Both the position numbers and the translations under genes were made by a program. From positions 1 through 6,758 of the forward strand of contig JAISVU010000264.1 of the NCBI GenBank assembly GCA_031271375.1: DNA of 6,758 bases. The letters are read 5' to 3'. Of the stretch, positions 1-5,308 are shown piece after piece. The first letter of the stretch is position 1. The number at the start of each line of letters is the position of its first letter. Origin of the DNA: Clostridiales bacterium (GTDB lineage: Bacteria > Bacillota > Clostridia > Lachnospirales > WRAX01). The notes under the pieces are model-generated. The model saw only the letters and a program-made list of their open reading frames with translations, was not told where the DNA came from and did not search any database.

Positions 1-315
1 TTATTTGCCGGAACGCTTGAGCAAATGCTGGAAGCGGAAATGGATACGCACTTAGGATACGACAAGCACAGTCCTGAGGGTGATCACAGCGGTAACAGCC
101 GGAATGGGTACGGCAAAAAAACCATCAAATCCGAGTGGGGGGAAGCGGAGATAAACGTGCCTCGGGATATGAATGGTGCTTTTGAACCACAAGTGATACC
201 CAAAAGGCAGACAAGGACAGATGAGATTGAAGCCCGTATTATGGCTATGTGTTCACGCCGGGCACAAAAGGCCGTGAGCCGACGAAGTTGCCCGTCCGCA
301 AGTAGTCGAGTATAA
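1..315 (+). pseudogene. IS256-family transposase fragment (truncated at both ends)
   Basis: The frame is open from the first base of the window, so the true start lies upstream. The translation carries the conserved N-terminal region of IS256-family DDE transposases: the segment MLEAEMDTHLGYDKH, then GNSRNGYGKKTIKSE, then the INVPRDMNGAFEPQ stretch and an EIEARIMAM end. In the family this is followed by a small-residue/GMT segment and then the catalytic DDE core. Here the similarity stops near position 252, and about 20 unrelated codons lead to a stop at 313-315. The whole catalytic domain is missing, so the fragment cannot transpose. It is the oldest-looking edge of a cluster of three transposase remnants. 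The family call is confident; the exact break point is approximate. Confidence 0.9.
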
Positions 316-316
316 T
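288..316 (+). promoter_or_regulatory. Sigma-70-like promoter
   Basis: A perfect TATAAT -10 box at 311-316 lies 17 bp downstream of a TTGCCC hexamer at 288-293, which matches TTGACA at four of six positions. A start of transcription would fall near 322-324, about ten bases before the AGGAGG at 335-340 and the ATG at 346. It sits just past the point where the IS256 fragment loses similarity. The spacing and the -10 box are directly visible; promoter activity is inferred. Confidence 0.6.
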
Positions 317-345
317 GGCCATGTAGTCTTCAAAGGAGGACGCGC

Positions 346-456
346 ATGGTCATTATTTATATAATGGATCCATTGAACGCTAAGCACGGAACGGACTTTG
401 GCGCGTCTCCAACGCCGAAGGAAATTGTCCGTGCGGCGGCAAACGCGCACCTTTAG
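346..456 (+). CDS. Small 36-aa hypothetical reading frame
   Basis: This frame begins MVIIYIMDPLNAKHG and ends in VRAAANAHL. It is preceded by AAAGGAGG (333-340) with a five-base spacer to the ATG, a near-ideal ribosome binding site, and by a well-spaced promoter at 288-316. I do not recognise the product. There is no signal peptide or clear membrane segment; the first seven residues are hydrophobic, and the rest is mixed with a short helical-looking C-terminus. It lies between two transposase remnants, so it may be the 5' end of a truncated element gene, a leader peptide, or a genuine small protein. Expression signals are better than its coding evidence, so the call is cautious. Confidence 0.35.
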   Translation: MVIIYIMDPLNAKHGTDFGASPTPKEIVRAAANAHL

Positions 457-661
457 AAATCAACCCGTTCGGAGTAATTGTCCGGCTAAGGGCTGTGGTA
501 CCATCATACCGTAAGAAAATCCTGAAACGGAGGGAAACGGGCGAGGATGCCGCGAAAATCGCGGAATTGAAGAAAGAGGTATGCGCGTCAAACGGCATAT
601 CCAGGCGGACACTCAGGCGCTGGCTCAGGGAGTACAAGGGCAGAGGATTTGAGCGGTTTTC
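456..661 (+). pseudogene. Helix-turn-helix N-terminal fragment of a DDE transposase/integrase
   Basis: The frame is open after about 450, with a possible GTG start at 495. It gives an Arg/Lys-rich helix (SYRKKILKRRETGED) followed by a classic winged or homeodomain-like recognition module, NGISRRTLRRWLREYKGRGFE. This arrangement is typical of the DNA-binding N-terminus of IS481/Mu-like and related DDE recombinases, where it is followed by a GLKP-type linker and the catalytic domain. Here the similarity ends at RGFERF, near position 660. The rest of the open frame to 818 is antisense to a different transposase remnant, so the catalytic core is lost. No ribosome binding site fits the GTG at 495, and the true start may have been further upstream. 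The exact IS family is uncertain; transposase origin is likely. Confidence 0.6.
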
Positions 662-935
662 TCGCGCGACCAGCCTGTGGGGGAGCCGAAAAAAGCTTCA
701 TCAATCTCCACTATTCCCCCACTTTGTACTCTTCATCTCGTTTCCCCATCGCATGACGTATCTTTTGGCACATTGTCCACGCGGTTTGATACGCTGCCCC
801 GATTTTTTCCTTCAGTGATAGTGCGCTTATTCTACGCTTATTTATGGCCGCATTTGGGGCATACAAACCTTTCCGGCCACCGCCTTTCATACAGGTATTG
901 ACGACATTGCTCTTCTGTTGAAAAGATTTATACAT
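662..935 (-). pseudogene. IS1595/ISXO2-like transposase remnant, frameshifted and internally deleted
   Basis: The minus strand starts with ATG at 935-933 (MYKSFQQ). It changes frame to EEQCRQYLYERRWPERF followed by VCPKCGHK, the first half of the zinc ribbon of IS1595-family transposases, which ends at 841. A stop follows. A different frame then resumes at KRRISALSLKEKIG, AYQTAWTMCQKIRHAMGKR and DEEYKVGE. Family members normally have roughly 45-50 residues, including the second CxxC pair, between GHK and KRGISALSL, so an internal deletion lies at about 838-841. A further frame change near 705-710 restores VEIDEAFFGSP, containing the first catalytic Asp. Similarity stops near 662, where it meets a head-on fragment of another transposase. 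The other DDE residues are absent. It is a dead relic. Confidence 0.8.
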
Positions 936-961
936 AACCTTCAGTGACGCTCGTAAATATA

Positions 962-1492
962 TCAGCATTTCCATTTAAGATTCGCTGGATTCGGCTCGTT
1001 CTCCACGGCTATTGCGCGGAGCGCGCCTGTATATTCAAGGCAGACTTCCGCCGCAATCCGCGCATAAACATCGGCAGCCGCATCAAAACCCACGCGGTCA
1101 TAAGCGACTGCCGCCGCCGCGTAAAAGAAAAGGCCGAGCGAGTGTGTCAAGGCGTGTACGACCGACGTACCCTGCCCGACAGCCCGCGCCGCCGCCTGCG
1201 CGACAGGATTTGCGTCAAGCTCACGCGCGGCGGCGTTACATTCATTCAGGATTATATGCTTTACGATGGAGAATTTTACCTTGCCGTCTAAATAATCATG
1301 AGCAGCGTTCACAGCGTTACGAGGGCGTTCATCACCGGGGCAATGCTTCTCAAAAAGAGGCAGAACCTTTTCCTCCGCATAGTCCAAACACCACTTCCGA
1401 ATGGTGTCCTTGCTCTGTGTGTCGATTAGGTTACACAACGCGATAACAGACGGCTCGTTCACATCACCGAGCATCTTGCGTAATTTAGCCAT
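962..1492 (-). CDS. Imm-5-like putative immunity protein
   Basis: The 176-residue product matches the family called 'putative immunity protein' (Imm-5-like domain). It starts MAKLRKMLGDVNEPS, has the LIDTQSKDTIRKW segment, the signature EKHCPGDERPRNAV at about 47-60, alternating Ala-rich helices (AAARAVGQGTSVVHALTHSLG, then FFYAAAAVAYDRVG), and the family-typical ending NPANLKWKC. The length is full for the family and the protein is predicted to be soluble and all-helical. The ATG at 1492-1490 overlaps the end of the upstream DUF1905 gene by 8 bp, and GGAGG lies 10 bp upstream, so translation is probably coupled. Immunity function is a family label inferred by comparative genomics of polymorphic toxin loci; no toxin gene is visible here, and the gene sits with DUF1801 and DUF1905 partners instead. 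The biochemical role is unknown. Confidence 0.85.
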   Translation of the reverse strand: MAKLRKMLGDVNEPSVIALCNLIDTQSKDTIRKWCLDYAEEKVLPLFEKHCPGDERPRNAVNAAHDYLDGKVKFSIVKHIILNECNAAARELDANPVAQAAARAVGQGTSVVHALTHSLGLFFYAAAAVAYDRVGFDAAADVYARIAAEVCLEYTGALRAIAVENEPNPANLKWKC

Positions 1493-1781
1493 TAGAATCT
1501 TCCCTCCCGCAAATCGTTACCGTTACGGTGTCTCCGGGCTGTTTACCGATTTTCGCCCGAATTTCCTTTAGAATGCCGATGATATAACAAACGGAGCCGT
1601 CCTCATTCTTAACGCCCATGTTGACGATACTGCCGTCGTAAGGCACACCGTCAAACGCCGCGTGAACCTTGACGCGCCCCTTGCCGAACTCCGCCCGAAC
1701 ATCGTATGGAAAAGCGACGTAAGCGCCGCCTTTGTCGGCGGGCTGTATTGCAGCGCTGTAATTATAAACCTTTGTGTTCAC
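1485..1781 (-). CDS. DUF1905 domain protein
   Basis: The 98-residue product is a single DUF1905 domain, predicted to form a small beta-barrel. Visible family features are GGAYVAFPYDVRAEFGKGRV, the AAFDGVPYDGSIVNMG core, IIGILKEIRAKIGKQPGD and the closing VTVTICGRE strand. I chose the GTG at 1781-1779 rather than an ATG at 1802 because AAGGAG lies five bases upstream and the resulting N-terminus (VNTKVYNYSAAIQ) begins just before the first strand. The GTG overlaps the TGA of the upstream DUF1801 gene as GTGA, and the 3' end overlaps the next ATG by 8 bp. DUF1905 proteins are often found beside or fused to YdeI/DUF1801-type proteins, which fits this neighbourhood. No enzymatic activity is established. 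Confidence 0.88.
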   Translation of the reverse strand: MNTKVYNYSAAIQPADKGGAYVAFPYDVRAEFGKGRVKVHAAFDGVPYDGSIVNMGVKNEDGSVCYIIGILKEIRAKIGKQPGDTVTVTICGREDSNG

Positions 1782-2158
1782 TGCGTCTCCTTGCCGCACC
1801 ATGCGGCCATCTCTGCGATGAGTTTCAGCTGCTCGCCGCCGAATGATTTATACGGGAACTGCACCGCGCCTTTGCTGGTTTTATACCCTGTCAGTTTAGG
1901 GGCGAAATGTTCCATTGCCGCCGCTCCCGGATAGATACCGAGATGGTTCTTCTGCGCCGCGAAGTGGATTAGGTTCCGTCCTCTCCAGAACGTCGGCATC
2001 TGCCATGAGATTTTTTCAGCCGCGTCCGGCAGCGCCGCTCGTATCGTCTTCCGGACTTCCAGCAGCAGAACTTGAAGATGGGAGCGCTGGCACGATATAT
2101 AAGTGTCAACATCCTTAATTTCTTCATTCTGCGTTTCGGTATTTTTATGCTCGTCCAT
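1778..2158 (-). CDS. DUF1801 (YdhG-like) domain protein
   Basis: The 126-residue product has a charged, probably flexible N-terminus of about 16 residues followed by a complete DUF1801 domain. Features seen are VDTYISCQ, LLLEVRKTIRAALPDAAEKIS, the strongly conserved WQMPTFWRGRNLIHFAAQKNHLG block (about 53-75), IYPGAAAMEHF, and YKTSKGAVQFPY. The fold is shared with the YdhG/YjbR-type and frataxin-like 'iron chaperone' proteins, but a metal role is not demonstrated for this family as a whole. It is first in a three-gene minus-strand operon and its TGA overlaps the GTG of the DUF1905 gene. The ATG at 2158 has only a weak purine stretch (GTGGTGAA) upstream, so leader translation may be modest. 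I see no convincing promoter in the 100 bp upstream. Confidence 0.87.
   Translation of the reverse strand: MDEHKNTETQNEEIKDVDTYISCQRSHLQVLLLEVRKTIRAALPDAAEKISWQMPTFWRGRNLIHFAAQKNHLGIYPGAAAMEHFAPKLTGYKTSKGAVQFPYKSFGGEQLKLIAEMAAWCGKETQ
1787..1792 (-). promoter_or_regulatory. Ribosome binding site deciding the DUF1905 start
   Basis: AAGGAG on the minus strand, five bases upstream of GTG at 1781-1779, lies inside the last codons of the DUF1801 gene. It favours the GTG over the in-frame ATG at 1802-1800, which has no comparable site and would add seven residues translated through the end of the upstream gene. Confidence 0.7.
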
Positions 2159-2261
2159 TATCGTTCACCACTCTGTTGTATTTTGAAACAGAAGATCGCG
2201 CTGCATTAACCAATATGACTATCCAGACGGCTCATAATCCCTATACTGATTTTCATTTTCT

Positions 2262-2385
2262 CTCCGTGCCTCTGTGCCTCCGTGTGTAAAAAACATCCGG
2301 CTTGCAGGAGAGTCCCGTGTGCCGCTGTTTTAATCTCTTCCATGCGATTTTTAATTATTTCACACAGAGGCACAGAGACACGGAG
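2262..2385. repeat. Inverted pair of triplicated CTCYGTGY octamers
   Basis: The left arm (2262-2285) is three tandem octamers: CTCCGTGC, CTCTGTGC, CTCCGTGT. The right arm (2362-2385) is the same structure inverted: ACACAGAG, GCACAGAG, ACACGGAG. Extended by one base each (2262-2286 and 2361-2385), the arms match at 23 of 25 positions and enclose a 74-bp AT-richer spacer. The arms could fold into a long hairpin in RNA from either strand or form a cruciform. CTCTGTGCC-type repeats of this look occur in intergenic DNA of many unrelated bacteria; whether this pair is a mobile unit or a structural element cannot be told here. Confidence 0.8.
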
Positions 2386-2447
2386 GAAAAGAGGCTAGGA
2401 GAGAAACTTAGCATATTTAGCTATTATGAGGCAATTGGATAATCATT

Positions 2448-2572
2448 TTAACCAAACGCCTCCGCCGCGACGGCGCGCAGCATTTCCTCGCTCCCCAAAT
2501 TATTCATTTCTATGGCACGCGCTTCTTATGAAACGCGGAGGGCACGAAACGATAGGCTTCCTTCTTATCCAT
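2448..2572 (-). pseudogene. Possible decayed coding remnant
   Basis: Two short minus-strand frames lie end to end. The first (2572-2510) reads MDKKEAYRFVPSAFHKKRVP and stops; the second restarts with ATG at 2507 and reads MNNLGSEEMLRAVAAEAFG, stopping at 2448. The second frame is open further upstream in its own register (EARAIE before the Met), so a single frameshift near 2525 could join them. The amino-acid composition is protein-like, with an amphipathic C-terminal helix. No family is recognised, and so short a stretch could also be chance. Confidence 0.25.
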
Positions 2573-2609
2573 CTTCGTGACGCATCTGGAAGAAAAAGCC
2601 GGATGAATA

Positions 2610-2652
2610 ATGAGCAGGTCTACCAAGCTCTTTTCTTGGCAAACCTGCTCAT
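2610..2652 (-). terminator. Two-tier hairpin, probable operon terminator or 3' end structure
   Basis: A perfect 10-bp outer stem (ATGAGCAGGT at 2610-2619 with ACCTGCTCAT at 2643-2652) encloses a symmetrical 3-nt internal loop and a perfect 5-bp inner stem (CCAAG at 2623-2627 with CTTGG at 2635-2639) around a 7-nt loop. On the minus strand it begins 13 bases after the pirin stop codon, where an operon-ending structure is expected. The bases after the stem (TATTCATCC) are not a strong U-tract, though a U-rich stretch (CTTTTTCTT) follows about ten bases later inside a second, weaker hairpin (2582-2605). It may be an imperfect intrinsic terminator or an RNA-stabilising 3' hairpin. Confidence 0.6.
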
Positions 2653-2665
2653 GCTTTAATGTAAA

Positions 2666-3433
2666 TTACCAGACCGGCGTGTTCTTGAGCCTGTTTTCAA
2701 GATTGAACATCTTGTAGCAAACATCGTCATAGGCCATCTCGATAACAAAGACATGACAGCCGTTCTTTGTTGTAACGGTCACGTCTTCCTTAACGATTTC
2801 CAGCGCGTCCCGCGTGTATAGGTGGACATCGCCGACATCCGCTTCGCCTTCCAGACAGACTAAATAGGCCTGACGCTCAGGGCCGACTTTAAATTCGGCG
2901 CTCTTTCCGGCGCTCAGTATAGTCGCGTAGAAGTTGATATCCTGATGAATCTTGATCGGGGCTTCGTTTTGCTTGTTGTTATAGCCGGTTGCAATCGGCA
3001 GCCATTTATCAACCCTGTCCTCAAGGGCGAACCGGTAATCGCCGTAATTGGGCTTGTAACTGCGCTTGTCAGGGAAAATCCATATCTGCATGAGACGCAG
3101 GTCATCCTTTGCCTGCCGGTTGTGCTCGCTGTGGAAAACCCCGGTTCCCGCAGACATATACTGGACTTGCCCCCGCGATAACGTGTGTTCGTTGCCCATG
3201 CTGTCCGCATGGGATACCTCGCCCTTGACGACATAGGTTATGATTTCCATGTCCTGATGCGGATGGGTGTCAAAGCCCGTCTGGGCTTTGATTATGTCGT
3301 CGTTGATAACTCGAAGCACGCCGAACCTTATGTTATCAGGGTTATGGTATTCCGCGAAGGAAAAATGGAAGTGGCTGTCCAGCCATCCAAGCCTGCTGCG
3401 GCCCATTTTTGTGTGGTCGATATACTTCAGCAC
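2666..3433 (-). CDS. Pirin family protein (bicupin, YhhW-like)
   Basis: The 255-residue product is a full-length pirin of the YhhW/quercetinase-like branch. The N-terminal cupin holds the family signature HPHQDMEIITYVVKGEVSHAD and, at Met93-His104, the segment MSAGTGVFHSEH. The four expected metal ligands are all present at the positions known from E. coli YhhW: His57, His59, His101 and Glu103. The second cupin spans roughly residues 150-240. Some relatives oxidise quercetin in vitro, but the natural substrate is generally unknown, and pirins are often linked to oxidative stress. Translation starts at GTG (3433-3431), with AGGAGG nine bases upstream and MLKYIDHTKMGRSRLGWLDS as the usual pirin N-terminus. 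It is the last gene of the operon, 38 bp after the PTPS-like gene and just before a hairpin. Confidence 0.93.
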   Translation of the reverse strand: MLKYIDHTKMGRSRLGWLDSHFHFSFAEYHNPDNIRFGVLRVINDDIIKAQTGFDTHPHQDMEIITYVVKGEVSHADSMGNEHTLSRGQVQYMSAGTGVFHSEHNRQAKDDLRLMQIWIFPDKRSYKPNYGDYRFALEDRVDKWLPIATGYNNKQNEAPIKIHQDINFYATILSAGKSAEFKVGPERQAYLVCLEGEADVGDVHLYTRDALEIVKEDVTVTTKNGCHVFVIEMAYDDVCYKMFNLENRLKNTPVW

Positions 3434-3442
3434 AGCTGTCGT

Positions 3443-3448
3443 CCTCCT
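3443..3448 (-). promoter_or_regulatory. Ribosome binding site for the pirin GTG start
   Basis: A perfect AGGAGG on the minus strand lies nine bases before GTG 3433-3431. No ATG in the correct register is available upstream, and the GTG gives the normal pirin N-terminus. Confidence 0.75.
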
Positions 3449-3471
3449 ATGAATTTATCTCGAATTCCGGG

Positions 3472-4035
3472 CTATTTCCGATAACCGCATTTTATGCAAA
3501 CGCCGTTATCATTCAACGCGATGCCGCATAACGGGCAGCGGTCCATTTGCTTTTTTGCTTCATATTCCTGCGACGCGCCGTTTACTCCGCTCGTAAAGGT
3601 CAGCTTAACAATGTTCAGCTTGTCTTTAAGCAGATCGTAGACTATCTTTATCATACCCTCTACGGTCATGGTTTCTTTCGTAACGACCAAGCGGCATTCG
3701 GGATACGCCTCCGCGAGCTCCGTCTTGAAAGCGGGGCCTTTTTGCTTGTTAGTCGGCGCGCCGCTCTTAATTCCCTGCGCCTCATAAACGCCCAGAATAG
3801 CCGGGAGCAGCGGGTCGTCTTCCCTCAGAATCAGCGCGTGGTCAAAATTCTGCAAAACCTCCCATGCTGTCTTCTTAATCTCGTTACAGGGGAATACCAT
3901 GTTTACGCCTTCGTTGACAGTATCTTCAACTTCCAGCGTGAGTATTCCCGTGTGTCCGTGCAGGTACTGGGCTTCGCCTTTAAACCCGTAAAACCTGTGT
4001 GCATACTGCAGGTCGAACGTTGCGAAACTTCTCAT
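3472..4035 (-). CDS. PTPS/QueD-fold protein with C-terminal zinc ribbon, atypical active site
   Basis: The 187-residue product has the 6-pyruvoyl/6-carboxy-tetrahydropterin synthase (T-fold) signature: AHRF with His13, then LHGH with His26 and His28 as the three zinc ligands, and FDHALIL with Asp65-His66. It differs from QueD/PTPS in several ways. The catalytic Cys normally four to six residues before LHGH is missing (the stretch is GFKGEAQY, Glu21 nearest). The usual V-x-DF motif reads VFPC. About 40 extra residues (roughly 75-118) sit before the TVEGMIKIVYDLL helix. A treble-clef-like ribbon, CPLCG at 167-171 and CIKCG at 180-184, is added at the C-terminus. Canonical members make 6-pyruvoyl- or 6-carboxy-tetrahydropterin from dihydroneopterin triphosphate; that activity is doubtful here. 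The start is ATG with GGAGAG five bases upstream. It lies 20 bp after the peroxidase gene. Confidence 0.85.
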   Translation of the reverse strand: MRSFATFDLQYAHRFYGFKGEAQYLHGHTGILTLEVEDTVNEGVNMVFPCNEIKKTAWEVLQNFDHALILREDDPLLPAILGVYEAQGIKSGAPTNKQKGPAFKTELAEAYPECRLVVTKETMTVEGMIKIVYDLLKDKLNIVKLTFTSGVNGASQEYEAKKQMDRCPLCGIALNDNGVCIKCGYRK

Positions 4036-4055
4036 AGCAACTCTCCTCTGATGTT

Positions 4056-4598
4056 TTATTTGTACAACAGGACTTCTTCAATATCTTTCGCTAAATCAGC
4101 GGGCGGGCAGGCGGGGGAATACCTGGCCGCTACATTGCCTGAACGGTCAATCAGGAACTTCCCGAAGTTCCATTTTATGTCGCCTTCTTTGCTGTCCGGG
4201 GTATATTGCTTAACCATGTCCTCAAAAGCCCGGGTCTTTTCGTCGCCTTTGTCCTCCGCCGCCCGCTCTTTAAGCCATATGTACAGAGGCGCGGCGTGTT
4301 CGCCGTTTACGTCGATCTTGGCAAAGCGCGGGAAATCGGTATTATAGTTAAGGGTACAGAAGCTGTTGATTTCCTCGTCAGTGCCGGGCGCCTGTTCTAA
4401 AAACTGGTTGCAGGGGAAGTCCAAAATCTCCAGCCCCTGACCCCGGTACTTTTCATAAAGCTCTTGCAGGGCGGTATACTGCGGCGTCAGGCCGCATTTG
4501 GTCGCGGTGTTGACGATCAGCAAAGCCTTGCCTTCGTAATCCTTCAGGCTCACGTCTTGTCCGCTGCCGTCTTTCACGGTGAAATCATAAACCGTCAT
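4056..4598 (-). CDS. gpx: Glutathione peroxidase family protein (Cys type)
   Basis: The 180-residue product is a full-length member of the glutathione peroxidase family, with a thioredoxin fold that reduces hydroperoxides through a peroxidatic cysteine. The active-site loop NTATKCGLTPQY places that residue at Cys35, encoded as cysteine and not selenocysteine. DFPCNQFLEQAPG supplies the catalytic Gln69, and IKWNFGKFLID supplies Trp143 and Asn144, completing the tetrad. Cys63 and Cys81 are also present; Cys81, in the loop region where thioredoxin-dependent relatives carry a resolving Cys, suggests that thioredoxin rather than glutathione is the reductant, which is usual in bacteria. There is no signal peptide, so it is cytoplasmic. 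AGGAG precedes the ATG. It lies between the TPR-like gene (14 bp) and the PTPS-like gene (20 bp). Confidence 0.95.
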   Translation of the reverse strand: MTVYDFTVKDGSGQDVSLKDYEGKALLIVNTATKCGLTPQYTALQELYEKYRGQGLEILDFPCNQFLEQAPGTDEEINSFCTLNYNTDFPRFAKIDVNGEHAAPLYIWLKERAAEDKGDEKTRAFEDMVKQYTPDSKEGDIKWNFGKFLIDRSGNVAARYSPACPPADLAKDIEEVLLYK

Positions 4599-4612
4599 TC
4601 ACAATTCTCCTT

Positions 4613-5290
4613 TCAAGATTGAAGCTGGCCGCTCATATGAGCCGCAGCCTGCTTAAATTCCTCGACGCATTCGGGCCGTAACAGCGTAATTATCGCTGGA
4701 GCGGTTTCAGCCATGTATTCTTTCGTAAACGTGCCGTCAGCCTGCCGTTTGAAGCTCTCGGCCATGATTTTTTGAATGTCGGCTTTCTTGCCCTCCAGCA
4801 CCCGCTCCATAACAAAATCAAAAAACATCTTTTGCCCCGGGTTCAGCGTAACAATGCCGTTAAGCTCTCCTTCGATATATTTGCGGTCGTCCTCGTCCTC
4901 TAAAAGCGACGCTGCTTCAAGCCCTTTCGCCTTATATTCCCGCGCCTTATCGTAGTCTCCCATAACAGCGTATGCCCGCGCCACAGCCTCAAAACCGAAC
5001 GCTAAATCCTTGCCGCCAATCCCGCTCTCCTGAACGATTTTCAGCGACGCTTCCCCATACTTCAGCGCAAGCTCGCCGCAGCCTAAAACGGCGTATACAT
5101 GGCTGACCTGCCATTCGCCCCGGGCGAAATTCTTTGGTTCCCCCACAAGGCTCCACAGATAATTGCTGGCATGGGTTTTATGAATCATCTCCAAATTTTG
5201 CTCATCTGAACGCGATTCGGCGGGTATATCCAGCAAGTCCCAAGTTTCGTTATATAGCTTTATGGCCTCTTTGCGAACGTCGATTTCCAC
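4613..5290 (-). CDS. TPR-like conserved hypothetical protein with added C-terminal domain
   Basis: The 225-residue product belongs to a conserved uncharacterised family with TPR-like helices. Typical segments are WDLLDIP (17-23), EMIHKTHASNYLW (34-46), and ARGEWQVSHVYAVLG (56-70), followed by helix pairs at about 57-90 and 95-128, the second reading LAFGFEAVARAYAVMGDYDK. A linker (about 145-152) leads to a C-terminal part (152-225) with KKADIQKIMAESFKRQADG, FTKEYMAE and LLRPECVEEFKQAAAHM, which looks like a separate small helical domain. Translation starts at GTG (5290-5288), with a perfect AGGAGG seven bases upstream. There is no signal peptide or membrane segment. TPR repeats usually mediate protein binding, so it may be a scaffold for a neighbour; the real function is unknown. 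Confidence 0.75.
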   Translation of the reverse strand: MEIDVRKEAIKLYNETWDLLDIPAESRSDEQNLEMIHKTHASNYLWSLVGEPKNFARGEWQVSHVYAVLGCGELALKYGEASLKIVQESGIGGKDLAFGFEAVARAYAVMGDYDKAREYKAKGLEAASLLEDEDDRKYIEGELNGIVTLNPGQKMFFDFVMERVLEGKKADIQKIMAESFKRQADGTFTKEYMAETAPAIITLLRPECVEEFKQAAAHMSGQLQS

Positions 5291-5297
5291 CGTGCCG

Positions 5298-5303
5298 CCT
5301 CCT
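5298..5303 (-). promoter_or_regulatory. Ribosome binding site for the TPR-like GTG start
   Basis: AGGAGG on the minus strand, preceded by an A-run, lies seven bases before GTG 5290-5288 and within the 18-bp gap after the radical SAM stop codon. It supports the GTG as the true start. Confidence 0.8.
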
Positions 5304-5308
5304 TTTTT

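Larger units (their letters stand above)
2159..2665. other. Intergenic region between two minus-strand operons
   Basis: This 507-bp stretch has no convincing full-length gene. It contains an inverted repeat pair (2262-2385), two adjacent short coding-like minus-strand frames (2448-2572), and a hairpin past the pirin gene (2610-2652). A 77-codon plus-strand frame at 2426-2659 lacks a ribosome binding site and runs through the hairpin; I consider it spurious. Promoter signals for the DUF1801 operon should lie at about 2159-2260 on the minus strand, but none stands out. Confidence 0.6.

Noticed and set aside
243..305. A frame reading TPGTKGREPTKLPVRK before a stop, just past the IS256 break point.
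   Set aside because: It looks like the end of another protein, but I recognise no family and the stretch is too short to support.
1012..1446. A 144-codon plus-strand frame rich in Arg and Pro.
   Set aside because: It is antisense to the Imm-5-like gene and has the skewed composition typical of a shadow frame.
2262..2385. The tandem octamers considered as a CRISPR array.
   Set aside because: Units are contiguous with no spacers, and the two blocks are inverted relative to each other; no cas genes are present.
2426..2659. A 77-codon plus-strand frame in the intergenic region.
   Set aside because: It has no ribosome binding site, no recognisable family, a composition shaped by CG-rich runs, and its end lies inside the hairpin at 2610-2652.
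3547..4347. A long plus-strand frame of 266 codons.
   Set aside because: It is antisense to the PTPS-like and glutathione peroxidase genes, both of which are clearly real; its translation matches no family.
4056..4598. A selenocysteine form of the glutathione peroxidase.
   Set aside because: The active-site codon is a normal cysteine codon (Cys35) and no in-frame TGA is present.
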